Below, one piece after another: positions 23,397 through 35,773 of a stretch of DNA of 64,000 nt. Position 1 is the stretch's first letter, and each line of letters opens with the position of its first letter. The DNA is taken from positions 41,518-105,517 of the forward strand of contig NZ_KE386930.1 in assembly GCF_000429625.1 (NCBI RefSeq), read 5' to 3'. Under the pieces are notes generated by a model. It was not told the DNA's origin. It worked only from the letters and a program-made list of their open reading frames with translations, and ran no database searches. The stretch is from Azospirillum halopraeferens DSM 3675 (GTDB lineage Bacteria > Pseudomonadota > Alphaproteobacteria > Azospirillales > Azospirillaceae). Position numbers and translations under genes: made by a program.

Positions 23397-25132
23397 GTTG
23401 CCCCTGCATCCGCAGGGATGAACCCCCGGACGTCTGGGGCCGCGACCGCATCGCCCGGTTGCCCCTGCATCCGCAGGGATGAACCCCCGTGGGACATGGT
23501 CGTCGAGCACAGCAACATGTTGCCCCTGCATCCGCAGGGATGAACCCCCGTCTTCTGCGCCTTCTTCTTCAGTGCCGCCGTTGCCCCTGCATCCGCAGGG
23601 ATGAACCCTGGTGGTGACCAGCGTCCCGTTCTCGACGCAGGTTGCCCCTGCATCCGCAGGGATGAACCCCCGCGGCCGCGGACCCTGACGGTGTTCTTCG
23701 CGTTGCCCCTGCATCCGCAGGGATGAACCCTGGAAAACGAGCACGTTGTGCTGCACCGGCTGGTTGCCCCTGCATCCGCAGGGATGAACCCCGGCCTACT
23801 TCCTCGACGGGGTGAAGTACGTGGTTGCCCCTGCATCCGCAGGGATGAACCCTACGCCGACGGCTCGGTGCAGCCGCTGCTGGTGTTGCCCCTGCATCCG
23901 CAGGGATGAACCCGAGAACGAGGCTGCCAAGAAGTCGCGCGCCGCGTTGCCCCTGCATCCGCAGGGATGAACCCGACAGGGCGCTTGCTCTATTCGGGTG
24001 ATCGCAGTTGCCCCTGCATCCGCAGGGATGAACCCCAAAGAGAGATCGTGCGGGCGCTGCGTCAGTCGTTGCCCCTGCATCCGCAAGGATGAACCCCAAG
24101 ACGTCGTGGTCCAAGCGCAGATGGGGACGTTGCCCCTGCATCCGCAGGGATGAACCCTTGGAGGGCAAAGAAGCGTCCATCCTTGATGCGTTGCCCCTGC
24201 ATCCGCAGGGATGAACCCTCTGCCGAGCAGTATGCGGCCATCCTGGCGGAGTTGCCCCTGCATCCGCAGGGATGAACCGAAGCCGCTGGCCGAGTCCCGG
24301 ACGGTCAAGGGGTTGCCCCTGCATCCGCAGGGATGAACCCATGCGATACCCCCATCCGGCCAGCCGGTGTTGGTTGCCCCTGCATCCGCAGGGATGAACC
24401 CCCAGCCGCCGGCTTTGTGGCGTCGATGTTGCTGTTGCCCCTGCATCCGCAGGGATGAACCCATGCGATACCCCCATCCGGCCAGCCGGTGTTGGTTGCC
24501 CCTGCATCCGCAGGGATGAACCCCCAGCCGCCGGCTTTGTGGCGTCGATGTTGCTGTTGCCCCTGCATCCGCAGGGATGAACCCTCTGCCGAGCAGTATG
24601 CCGCCATCCTGGGGGAGTTGCCCCTGCATCCGCAGGGATGAACCCCGCCAGGCGCCCCGCCGCCGCGCGGCCGTAGAGTTGCCCCTGCATCCGCAGGGAT
24701 GAACCCAAGTCCCTGGAAGGCTTCGACTGGGCATGGGTGTTGCCCCTGCATCCGCAGGGATGAACCCCATTGATGTCTCCAGATCGTGGCCAGACAGCCG
24801 TTGCCCCTGCATCCGCAGGGATGAACCCGCCACCTGGGCTTGGTGGCAACGAGACAGTCCGTTGCCCCTGCATCCGCAGGGATGAACCCTTCGGGGCGCG
24901 CGTCGCGCGCGAACATGGTATGTTGCCCCTGCATCCGCAGGGATGAACCCTAGGACGCACTGGCGAAGGTCATCGGGGCGCGGTTGCCCCTGCATCCGCA
25001 GGGATGAACCCATGACGACACCACCTCGATCTGCACCGCCCAGGTTGCCCCTGCACTCCCGGGGATAAACTGCGGAGGCGATGGCGCGGCCGATGTGGCT
25101 GGTGTTGCCCCCGCACCCTCAAGGTCAAGCAC
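23397..25132 (+). CRISPR. Type I-E CRISPR array, 27 intact or near-intact repeats plus decayed trailing repeats
   Basis: 29-base repeats beginning GTTGCCCCTGCATCC and ending GCAGGGATGAACCC recur every 61 bases from 23397 to 24983 (27 copies) with 32-base spacers. The stem is CCCTGC/GCAGGG and the 3' end GATGAACCC resembles the I-E handle, so transcription runs rightwards from the cas2 side. Repeat 12 (24068) has one substitution (GCAAGG), and repeat 15 (24251) ends in CG instead of CC. Repeat 28 (25044-25072) is degenerate (CTGCACTCCCGGGGATAAAC), and a further remnant lies at 25104-25132. Spacers 16-17 are repeated exactly as spacers 18-19, and spacers 14 and 20 are 30/32 identical. Confidence 0.97.
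24312..24555. repeat. 122-base tandem duplication of two repeat-spacer units in the array
   Basis: Units at 24312-24433 and 24434-24555 are identical: spacer 16 (24341-24372) equals spacer 18 (24463-24494), and spacer 17 (24402-24433) equals spacer 19 (24524-24555). It arose by recombination between repeats, not by acquisition. Confidence 0.95.
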
Positions 25133-25304
25133 CTCGCCCCGGCTCCCCGGGATTGCCCGGCTGGCCCGGTCCGGCATAAAAGGGGCGGGCCGGTTGGGGG
25201 CCGGGGGCGAAGCCGGTGCGGGGCTGCGGACCGTGATCGATTGCCGTGTGCCGGATACCGCCCGGGCGCGCTTGGACTGGACGCGGCTTGTGATAGGACC
25301 CGCC

Positions 25305-26834
25305 ATGGATTGGGCTGCCGGTTACGTCGTAGACACCCTGTGCTCGCCCGGGTTCTACCGGGAGATGGCGCCGGCCTATGCCGGGTTCGCGGCGCTGCTG
25401 GCGGGGCGGCCGCCGGCGTTCGGGGAAGAGGGGCCGCGCGCGGCGCTGGAGCTGGGGTGCGGGGTCGGCTTCGGCACCGCCCTGCTGGCCGCCGCCAACC
25501 CCGACGGCGCCTGGACCGGCATCGACTTCAACCCCGACCACATCGCCGCCGCCGAGGCGTTCCGCGCTGCCGCCGGCCTGACCAACCTGACCTATCGCGA
25601 CGCCGCCTTCGCCGACTACCGGCCGGACCCCGGCGCCTTCGACTACGCCGCCCTGCACGGCGTCTATTCCTGGATCGGCGAGGCCGACGCGGCGCACGTC
25701 GGGGCCATCCTGCGCGACGGGCTGGCGGTGGGCGGGGTCGCCTACGTCTCCTACAACGCCATGCCCGGCTGGGCGGCGGCGGTGCCGCTGCGCCGCCTGC
25801 TGGCGGAGCACGCCCGCCGCCAGCCCGGCACCGCCGCCGAGCGGGCGGTCGCCGCCGTGGCCTTCGCCCGCACCCTGGCCGACGCCGGCGCCGCGTGCTT
25901 CGCCGGCAACCCCGGCCTCACCGACCGCCTCGCCGTGATCGCCGGGCAGGACCCGCGCTACCTCGCCCACGAATACCTGAACGCCGCCTGGCGCCCGCTC
26001 TTCCACGCGGACGTGGCGGCGGAGCTGGGGGCGGCGCGGCTGACCCACGTCGCCTCCGCCGATCCGGTGGACGCCTTCCCTGACCTGACCCTGGCGCCGG
26101 AACTGGCGGAGCTGGTCGCCACCCGGCCCGACCGCATCATGGCCGAAACCGTGCGCGACCTCGCGATCAACCGCGGCTTCCGCCGCGACCTCTACGCCCG
26201 CGGCGCCGTCACCCTGACGTCGGCGGAGCGGCTGGAGCGGCTGATGGCGACCCGCATGGCCACACTGGTCTTCCCCGACGACCTGCGTCTGTCCGTACGC
26301 ACCGCCGCCGGCGAGGCGGCGGCCGACGCGGCGGTGGCCCGGCCGCTGGTGGACCGGCTGTGGCGGGACGGCCCGCAGCCCCTGTCGGCCTTCGCCGGCG
26401 GCCCCGGCGGGACCGACGCCCTGCTGGCCGCCGTGGCGGTCCTGGTGCAGGGGGGCCAGATCCACCCGCTGGCCCGCCCGGCGGACGAGCGGGCGCGCGC
26501 CGTCGCCCGCCGCTTCAACGGCGCGGTGTGCGAGGCCACCCGCGGCGGGCGCGACCCCGGCTTCCTCGCCGCCCCCGCCATCGGCAGCGGCCTGCCCGCC
26601 GGTCCGCTGGAACAGGCGGTCTACCGCGCGCTTCTGCTCCGCGGGGCCGGTTGCGACGACGACGCGGCGCTGGCCGACGCCGTGCTGCCCGAGCTGGAGC
26701 GCGCCGGCCGGCCGCTGCTGCGCGACGGCCGCCCCATCGCCGACCCCGCCGAACGGCGGGAGGAGCTGCGCGCCCGCCTGGCCGTCCACCGCGCCCGCCG
26801 CCGGCCGGTGTGGCACGCGCTGGGCATGCTGTAG
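25305..26834 (+). CDS. Class I SAM-dependent methyltransferase with methyltransferase regulatory domain
   Basis: 509 residues. The N-terminal Rossmann methyltransferase has motif I ALELGCGVGFGTALL and the acidic loop WTGIDFNPDHIA, followed by YAALHGVYSWI, a pattern typical of this family. The middle region (LAHEYLNAAWRPLFHADVAAEL) is the methyltransferase regulatory domain, and the C-terminal third is a helical domain with a winged-helix-like segment. Related proteins often methylate small molecules or surface sugars; the substrate is unknown. The ATG at 25305 begins MDWAAGYVVDTLC. It lies 172 bases after the array and is convergent with the glyoxalase gene 16 bases away. Confidence 0.85.
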   Translation: MDWAAGYVVDTLCSPGFYREMAPAYAGFAALLAGRPPAFGEEGPRAALELGCGVGFGTALLAAANPDGAWTGIDFNPDHIAAAEAFRAAAGLTNLTYRDAAFADYRPDPGAFDYAALHGVYSWIGEADAAHVGAILRDGLAVGGVAYVSYNAMPGWAAAVPLRRLLAEHARRQPGTAAERAVAAVAFARTLADAGAACFAGNPGLTDRLAVIAGQDPRYLAHEYLNAAWRPLFHADVAAELGAARLTHVASADPVDAFPDLTLAPELAELVATRPDRIMAETVRDLAINRGFRRDLYARGAVTLTSAERLERLMATRMATLVFPDDLRLSVRTAAGEAAADAAVARPLVDRLWRDGPQPLSAFAGGPGGTDALLAAVAVLVQGGQIHPLARPADERARAVARRFNGAVCEATRGGRDPGFLAAPAIGSGLPAGPLEQAVYRALLLRGAGCDDDAALADAVLPELERAGRPLLRDGRPIADPAERREELRARLAVHRARRRPVWHALGML

Positions 26835-26850
26835 GCGGCGGCGGAAACGG

Positions 26851-27303
26851 TCATCCACCGGCGCCGGGTGCGAACAGAGCCGCGTAGCGGCGCTGCATCT
26901 CCTCGGGCGTCACCTCCTCGACGGCGTGGCCGATCAGCCAGGTGTAGCCGAAGGGGTCGAGCACGGCGCCGCTGCGCTCGCCGTAGAAATGGTCCTGCGG
27001 CGCGCGGACCAGCCGGGCGCCGGCCGCCACCGCCCGATCGATGAGCGCGTCGGCGTCGTCCACATGCAGGTGGATGGACACGGCGGCGTCGGTTCCCTCG
27101 GCCGGGGCGTGGATGCCGTACTCCGGAAACGGGTCGGAGATCATGAGGATCGACGGGCCGATGGTGAGTTCGGCGTGGCCGATGCGGCCGCCCGGCTCGA
27201 CCAGGCGGAACCGTTCGGCAGCGCCGAAGGCGGCCGTGTAGAAGGCGATCGCCGCTTCGGCGTCGCGGGCGCGCAGATAGATGAAGACCTCGCGGATCGT
27301 CAC
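26851..27303 (-). CDS. VOC-superfamily (glyoxalase/PhnB-like) protein
   Basis: 150 residues with two vicinal-oxygen-chelate modules: VFIYLRARDAEAAIAFYTAAFGAAERFRL, then VSIHLHVDDADALIDRAVAAGA with the C-terminal GERSGAVLDPFGYTWLIG. The last motif is typical of PhnB/YdcJ-like glyoxalase and bleomycin-resistance homologues. Such proteins bind a metal and small electrophiles, but the substrate cannot be predicted. It runs divergently from nothing nearby; the AraC-family gene lies 33 bases upstream in the same direction and may be its regulator. Confidence 0.85.
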   Translation of the reverse strand: MTIREVFIYLRARDAEAAIAFYTAAFGAAERFRLVEPGGRIGHAELTIGPSILMISDPFPEYGIHAPAEGTDAAVSIHLHVDDADALIDRAVAAGARLVRAPQDHFYGERSGAVLDPFGYTWLIGHAVEEVTPEEMQRRYAALFAPGAGG

Positions 27304-27336
27304 GGACCCCTCCCGGTGTTGGATGTCCGCGTCAGT

Positions 27337-28206
27337 TCACCACCGATCGGCACCGGCGTCTTGAACGGAACGGACGTGGCGGGCGTCCGCCGGCGCCACC
27401 GGCACATGATGGGCGAACAGGGGGGAGGCGCTGCGGTAGCGGCCCGGCGTGATGCCGGCGAACGCCGCGAAGTCGCGGCTGAAGTGCGCCTGATCGGCGT
27501 AGCCGGCGGCGGCGGCGATGTCCGCCAGCCCGGCGGCACCGTCCCCGTGCAGGCGGGCAAGGGCCCGGGTGAAGCGCACGACGCGGCCGTAGCGCGCCGG
27601 CGCCAGCCCGACCGCCGCGTGGAAGCGCCGTGCGAAATGCCTGTGGCCGAGACCGCAGGCGGCGGCCACCGCGGCGACGCCGCCGGCGCGGCCGAGGCGG
27701 GCGGCGGCGGCGGCGATCAGGGGATCCACGCCGGCGTCCGGATCGAGTCGCGCCGTCAGGGCCGCTTCGAAGACCGCGATGCGGCGGGCCGCCGATCCCG
27801 CCGTGGCGAGACGGTCGCGCAGCGTCTCCACGTACCCGCCGCCCCACAGGGCGTCCAGCGGCGTGTGGGCGCCGGCCAGGTGCGCGGCCGGCACGCCCGC
27901 CAGCGCCGCGGCGCCGCCGGGGCGCAGCACCGCGCCCACCGTGGGCACGGGGTGCGAGACGTCCTTCAGCCAGGGCCGGGTGCCGGCGCCGGCGATGACG
28001 CCGCCGGCGACCGTCCACCCCACGGGATCGTCGACGCCGTGGTACAGGCGCAGGGGTGCCGGCCCCAGCCGGAGGCAGAGGTGGACCGTGCCGGTCGGCA
28101 GGGACCGTTCGCGCCCCGACGCGGGCGGCGGTGCTTCGTCCCCGTCCGAAGCCCAGATCCTCTCGACGATCCGCGCCAGCGGTCCCGCCGGTCGGCGGCA
28201 CAGCAT
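27337..28206 (-). CDS. AraC-family transcriptional regulator
   Basis: 289 residues. The N-terminal domain is of the DUF6597/YkgA-like type (MLCRRPAGPLARIVERIW, LPTGTVHLCLRL). The C-terminal AraC DNA-binding domain has two HTH motifs: GGVAAVAAACGLGHRHFARRF and LADIAAAAGYADQAHFSRDF, with the conserved AFAGITPGRYR. The ATG at 28206 is chosen because upstream codons in frame are arginine-rich and overlap a decayed chemoreceptor gene. It precedes the VOC gene by 33 bases on the same strand, so they may be cotranscribed. Confidence 0.85.
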   Translation of the reverse strand: MLCRRPAGPLARIVERIWASDGDEAPPPASGRERSLPTGTVHLCLRLGPAPLRLYHGVDDPVGWTVAGGVIAGAGTRPWLKDVSHPVPTVGAVLRPGGAAALAGVPAAHLAGAHTPLDALWGGGYVETLRDRLATAGSAARRIAVFEAALTARLDPDAGVDPLIAAAAARLGRAGGVAAVAAACGLGHRHFARRFHAAVGLAPARYGRVVRFTRALARLHGDGAAGLADIAAAAGYADQAHFSRDFAAFAGITPGRYRSASPLFAHHVPVAPADARHVRSVQDAGADRW

Positions 28207-28289
28207 CGTTCGGCCTCCTGCGCCGCGGCAACCGGTGCCAGGATAGGGCGGAGGCACCCGGCTGTCCATGGCCCGGCGCCGTCGGGCCG

Positions 28290-28718
28290 CCCGGCAGCTT
28301 CTCCACGCGCACCTCGGCGTCGCGCAGTGCCGCCATCGTCCCGGTCCCCGCGATCTCGCCGTCGGCCGGGCCGATTCCCGGCGCCCGGCCGCCGCGCGAC
28401 GGCGTGGAGCGGATGGAGATGTAGCCGATGACGGCACCGTCCTCGGTGATGGGGGTGGCGTCGGCCTGCACCCAACAGTGGTCGCCCGAGCGGGCCCGGT
28501 TCTTCACCAGCCCCCTCCAACGGGCGGCCGGCCTTCATGATCGCCCACAGGTTGGCGAGGGCTTCGCGCGGCATGTCGGGATGGCGCACCAGATTGTGCG
28601 GTGCGCCGAACGCCTCGTTGGCGACGGTGATGCGCCCTCCGGTGTCGGTCTTCGACACCGGAACGTCACCATCCTCCATATCGATCCCGCGGTTGGTAAC
28701 CGGCCCGTTGTTGCGCAT
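28290..28718 (-). pseudogene. Decayed PAS-domain fragment of an Aer-like methyl-accepting chemotaxis protein
   Basis: The minus strand encodes GRITVANEAFGAPHNLVRHPDMPREALANLW, then after a frame change NRARSGDHCWVQADATPITE and DGAVIGYISIRSTPSR. Joined, these are the N-terminal PAS domain of an aerotaxis-type chemoreceptor. Two lesions are clear: a deletion of roughly 12 residues between NEAF and GAPHN, and a one-base insertion near 28515 (reading GRPLEG instead of the expected GRPWRGL). The HAMP and signalling domains are missing altogether; the AraC-family gene begins instead. Confidence 0.7.
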
Positions 28719-29074
28719 GGTGTGCCCCGCAATGTTCAGTGTTCAAATGAGAAAATGGCCACGATCTTCGCATTGGCGGGCCGTATGGGAGATCAATGAT
28801 GGAGATGATGGAGACGTCGCGCCGAAGCATCAAGCGAGGGTATCCTACCTGTGCTTGTGCACCGCAGGATATCGTGGGGGGTATGACGGATGAAGACAGT
28901 GTTTGTTTTGTCCATGAAGATATTCGGCGATCGCGGCGATTGCCGCCGTAGCCGCGGCATGCCGGCGGGGTCGGCGCCGCCCCGCCTGGGGGCGGCCATA
29001 TCCCGCGAATATCCCTTGAATACGAACCGTCCTATGCCGGATGTACGGGGGGCAGCCATTCGGAGAACCGTCCC
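28719..29074. other. Intergenic region before the 5'-nucleotidase-like gene
   Basis: 356 bases without a convincing gene. Local A/T-rich patches occur around 28740-28760 and 28890-28925 (ACAGTGTTTGTTTTGTCC). It presumably holds the promoter of the 29075-34748 signalling operon, but I see no good -35/-10 pair. Confidence 0.5.
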
Positions 29075-30579
29075 ATGCCCCTGCGCACCCCGCTTCGCCA
29101 CAGCCGCCGTCTTCTGGTCGCGGCGCTGGCCGTCGCCGCCGTCCTGACCCTGTTCGGTCCCCGCGCCGACGCGGGCGAGCTGTCGATCGTCTTCACCTCC
29201 ACCATGGCCGACATCGAGCCGGTGAAGGACGAGGGCGGGCTGCCCCACCTGGCGACGCTGCTGGAGCGGCACCGCACCGAGGGCGCGGCCCTGTTCCTGC
29301 ACGGCGGCGCCTCCCTGGCCGCCGGTGTCCTGTCGAGCTTCGACAAGGGCGCCCACATGATCGACCTGCTGAACGACCTGGCCCCCGACATGATGGCGGT
29401 GACCAAGCGCGACCTCGCCTTCGGCGAGGACGAGCTGACGCTGCGCGCCTTCGAGGCGCGGTTCCCCCTGCTCAGCGTCAACACCATCGACACCGCCACC
29501 GATGCCGTGCTGGAGGGGCTGGAATCGGGTCTGCTGCTGGACACCGCGGTGGGCAAGGTGGGTGTCGCCGCCGCCATCTCGCCGGAGCTGACCGTGCAGT
29601 ACATCGTGCCGCGGATCACCGTGCGTCCGCCCGCCGAAACGCTGGCCGCCGCGGCCCGCGCCCTGCGCGCGCAAGGGGCGGAATTCGTCGTCGCCATCCT
29701 CGACAACACGCCCGAGGACGTGGAGGCGCTGCGCCGCGAGCCGGCCATCGACGCGCTGCTCCAGCTTGCCGCCGCCGGCAAGGACAGCCTGGAGATCGCC
29801 GGCGGCCGCGCCTTCGGCGTGCACACCAACGTCAAGGGCTCGGCCTTCGTGCTGCGGGTGGTGCGCGACGGGGCCGCGCCGCCGGCGGTGGCCTCGGGCG
29901 AGATCGTTGCGCTCGCCGGTCTTCCCCCCGATGCGGCGACCGAGGAACGGGTCGGCCGCTACCTCGCCCGCCTGTCGGAGCTGATGGACGTCCGGGTCGG
30001 CACCACCGCCACGGCGCTGGACACCACGCGCGAGGCGGTGCGCAGCCGCGAGAACGCCTTCGGTTCCCTGGTCGCCGACGCCATGCGCAGCCTGCTGGGC
30101 ACCGACGTGGCGTTCTTCAACGGCGGCTCGATCCGCGGCAACCGGGTCTACGACGCCCACACCGTGCTGACCCGCCGCGACATCCAGCGCGAGCTGCCGT
30201 TCCGCGACTTCATCACCCGCGTCACCCTGAAGGGCGCCGCCCTGCGCGAGGCGCTGGAGCTGAGCGCCGCCGGCGTCGACACGCTGAAGGGCTCGTTCCT
30301 GCACCCGTCCAACCTGCGGGTGGTCTACGACCTGAAACAGCCGGCGGGCAGCCGGGTGGTGGAGGTCACGGTCGGCGGCAAGCCGCTGGACGACGGCGCC
30401 GACTACAGCGTGGCGCTCAGCGGCTACCTCGCCAGGGGCGGCGACGCCTACACCATGCTGAAGGCGTCGGACACCGTCTCCCCCGGCGAGAACGGCCGGC
30501 TGCTGTGGGAGGTCATGGCACAGTACCTGACGGACAAGGGCACCGTCGCGCCGCAGCTCGACGGGCGCATCGCCCTGAA

Positions 30580-30583
<4 letters not shown>
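29075..30583 (+). CDS. Secreted 5'-nucleotidase/metallophosphatase-like protein with degenerate active site
   Basis: 502 residues with a signal peptide (LLVAALAVAAVLTLFGPRADA, cleavage near ADA-GE). The layout is UshA-like: an N-terminal calcineurin-type domain and a C-terminal 5'-nucleotidase domain (AFGSLVADAMRSLLGTDVAF, FNGGSIRGNRVYDAH, RRDIQRELPFRDFITRVTLK). In the N-terminal domain the metal ligands are gone: the D-x-H site reads TSTMADIEP, the GNHE(F)D motif reads VTKRDLAFG, and the GD site reads HGGASLAAG. It is probably catalytically dead. It overlaps the start of a hybrid histidine kinase by four bases, so a ligand-binding or sensory role is more likely than nucleotide hydrolysis. 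Confidence 0.85.
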
Positions 30584-33548
<2,965 letters not shown>

Positions 33549-33552
<4 letters not shown>

Positions 33553-34748
33553 GCGGGCACATCCTGATCGTCGACGACGACACCGCGACCATCCGCGCCC
33601 TGGGCGCGCTGCTGGAGGACGCCCACGAGGTGCGGTTCGCCACCTCCGGCGCCCGCGCCCTGGAGCTGATCGCCGCCGACCCGCCGGAGCTGGTGCTGCT
33701 GGACGTGGTGATGCCCGGCATCGACGGGTACGCGGTGTGCCGGCACCTGAAGGCCGACCCGGCCACCGCCGACCTGCCCGTCATCTTCATCACCGCGCTC
33801 GCCAGCCCGGAGGAGGAGGCGCGGGGACTGGAGACCGGCGCCGTCGATTACGTCACGAAGCCCTTCAGCCCGGCCATCGTGCGCGCCCGCGTCGCCACCC
33901 ACCTGACGCTGCGCCGGGCCGGGGCGGCGCTGCGCGACCAGAACCGCCACCTGGAAACCCTGGTGGAGGAGCGCACGCGCAAGCTGGCGGCGGCGGAGCG
34001 GGAGAAGATGGCGGCCCTGCGCCGCCTCGTCGCCGGCGTGGCGCACGAGATCAACACGCCGCTCGGTGTGGCGCTGGGCTGCGCCTCCCACCTCGGCGAC
34101 CGCGTCGCCGCGCTGGCCCGGCAGGCCGCCGGCAACGGCCTGCGCCGCGCCGACCTGGACCGCTTCGTGGAGAGCGCCGGGGAACTGGCGGGCCTGCTGT
34201 CGGCCAACCTGGTGCGCACCGGCGACCTCGTCCGCCTGTTCATGGAACTGGGGGCCGACCGGCGCGGCCGCCGCCGCGCCTTCGCCCTGGCGCCCTTCCT
34301 GGAGGAATGGGCGGCCGGGCCGGAGGCGGCCGTCGCCACCGCTGCCGGGCATCGCCTGGCCGTGTCCTGCCCCGGCGGGCTGACCGCGGAGGGGGAGCCG
34401 GCGGTGCTCGCCGCCGTCCTCGAGCGACTCGTCCGCAACGCGGCCGAGCACGCCTTCCCCGCCGGCACCGCCGGGCGGATCACCCTGTCCGCCGCCCCCG
34501 ACGGGCCGGACGGCATGGTGCTGCGGGTGACCGACGACGGCGCCGGCATTCCCCCGGACCTGACGGAGCGGGTGTGGGAGCCCTTCTTCACCACCCGCCG
34601 CGCTGCCGGCTCCATCGGCCTCGGCCTCGCCATCGTCCACAACCTCGTCACCGATCGCCTGGGCGGCACCGTCGCCGCCGAACCTGCGCCCGGCGGCGGC
34701 ACCGTCGTGACCCTGCGCCTGCCGCTGTGCCAGCCCGCGCCGCCCTGA
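33549..34748 (+). CDS. Response regulator receiver fused to a histidine kinase
   Basis: 399 residues. An N-terminal REC domain (ILIVDDDTATI, phospho-Asp 52 in LLDVVMPGIDG, Lys in YVTKPFSP) leads through a coiled coil (RNRHLETLVEERTRKLAAAE) to HisKA with His166 in GVAHEINTPLG, and an HATPase domain ending in GSIGLGLAIVHNLV. There is no membrane segment or DNA-binding output. It overlaps the hybrid kinase by four bases and probably receives phosphate from its Hpt domain, passing it on to an unlinked regulator. Confidence 0.92.
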
Positions 34749-34878
34749 GTCCGGCACGCCACCCTCCGCGACTCCCCGATTTCCCGACGGTTTGATGCGC
34801 ATCCTGCTCGACGCGCGGCCCGCCGGCCCGGCGCCCGGCCCTGCAATTGTCTCATCATATGGGCATGCATCTTTCTAT

Positions 34879-34907
34879 TTGACACACTGTCGCGGCGGGC
34901 GTAAATT
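34879..34907 (+). promoter_or_regulatory. Strong predicted sigma-70 promoter of the sugar-acid operon
   Basis: TTGACA (34879-34884), 17 bases, TAAATT (34902-34907), in an A/T-rich patch 36 bases before the iclR-family start. It is the best consensus promoter in the window. Symmetric GGGCATGCATC just upstream (34861-34871) could be part of an operator for the IclR-family protein. Confidence 0.75.
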
Positions 34908-34942
34908 GTTGGCCAGGTCGACGAGCGACGGATTTTCCAGCC

Positions 34943-35773
34943 ATGGACGACGACGGGTCGGTGCTGACGGAGACGCCGGAGCGGCAGCAGGTCAAGGGCA
35001 CGCAAACCCTGCTGCGCGGCCTGGCGTTCCTGGAGTGTGTGGCCGACGGTGTGGGCGACGTGAAGGGAATCGCCGCCCGGCTGGGCACCCCGCGCAGCAC
35101 CACCCACCGCATGCTCAGCAGCCTGGTGGCGGAGGGTTACCTGCACCACGTCCCCTACAAGGGTTACCTGCTGGGGCCGAAGCTGATCGCGCTCGGCGGT
35201 AAGGCGCTGGAACAGCGGCCCCTGGTGGCGCTGGCCCGGCCGCATCTGGAGGCGCTGGCGCGCTACACCTGCGACACCGTCCATCTTGGCGTGATCGAGG
35301 GGGCGGAGGTCTTCTATCTGGACAAGATTCCCGGCACCCGCGGGCTGGAGATGCGCTCGCGCGTCGGCTACCGCATGCCGCTGGCCTCCACGGGCCTGGG
35401 CAAGGCGCTGATGCTGGGTTTGCCGCGCAACCGCTGGCGCGCCCTGTACGACCGGGCGCAGGAGTTGTCGGCCTCCGTGCCGGACCGGCCGCCGCTGGCC
35501 CCCTGGCCGGAGTTCGAGGAGCGGCTGGCCCGTTACGTGGGCGACGGCTGGTCCTTCGACCTGGAAGAGAACGAAATCGGCATCCGCTGCGTCGGTGCGC
35601 CGGTGCGGGACATCCGCAACCGGGTGGCGGCCGCGGTCAGCGTGGCGAGTGCCGTTCCCTATATGCCGGACGACCGCATGGCGGAGCTTGGCCCCATCGT
35701 GCGCGCCACCGCCGACGCGATATCAAAGGAACTGGGATGGACACCGGAATTGACCCCGAACGGGCCGCGCTGA
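34943..35773 (+). CDS. IclR-family transcriptional regulator of sugar-acid catabolism
   Basis: 276 residues. The N-terminal winged HTH is VKGIAARLGTPRSTTHRMLS, LVAEGYLHH; the C-terminal effector domain has the family's TVHLGVIEGAEVFYLDKIPG and MPLASTGLGKALM. It leads the dgo-like gene cluster and overlaps the kinase gene by 37 bases, so it is expressed with the genes it probably controls. Many IclR-family members in such clusters sense 2-keto-3-deoxy sugar acids; here the ligand is inferred. Confidence 0.9.
   Translation: MDDDGSVLTETPERQQVKGTQTLLRGLAFLECVADGVGDVKGIAARLGTPRSTTHRMLSSLVAEGYLHHVPYKGYLLGPKLIALGGKALEQRPLVALARPHLEALARYTCDTVHLGVIEGAEVFYLDKIPGTRGLEMRSRVGYRMPLASTGLGKALMLGLPRNRWRALYDRAQELSASVPDRPPLAPWPEFEERLARYVGDGWSFDLEENEIGIRCVGAPVRDIRNRVAAAVSVASAVPYMPDDRMAELGPIVRATADAISKELGWTPELTPNGPR

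Noticed and set aside
23375..25013. Long minus-strand reading frames of repeated SSLRMQGQ / GFIPADAGAT peptides
   Set aside because: They are translations of the CRISPR repeats in three frames; the 61-base period cycles the frames and no start or codon bias supports a protein.
23426..25103. Self-targeting spacers of the main array within this window
   Set aside because: By eye I found no main-array spacer that matches another part of the window; a full search would be needed to exclude it.
29041..30579. Extension of the hybrid kinase frame upstream to 29041
   Set aside because: Those codons lie inside the secreted nucleotidase-like gene and are arginine-rich; the real kinase start is the overlapping ATG at 30580.
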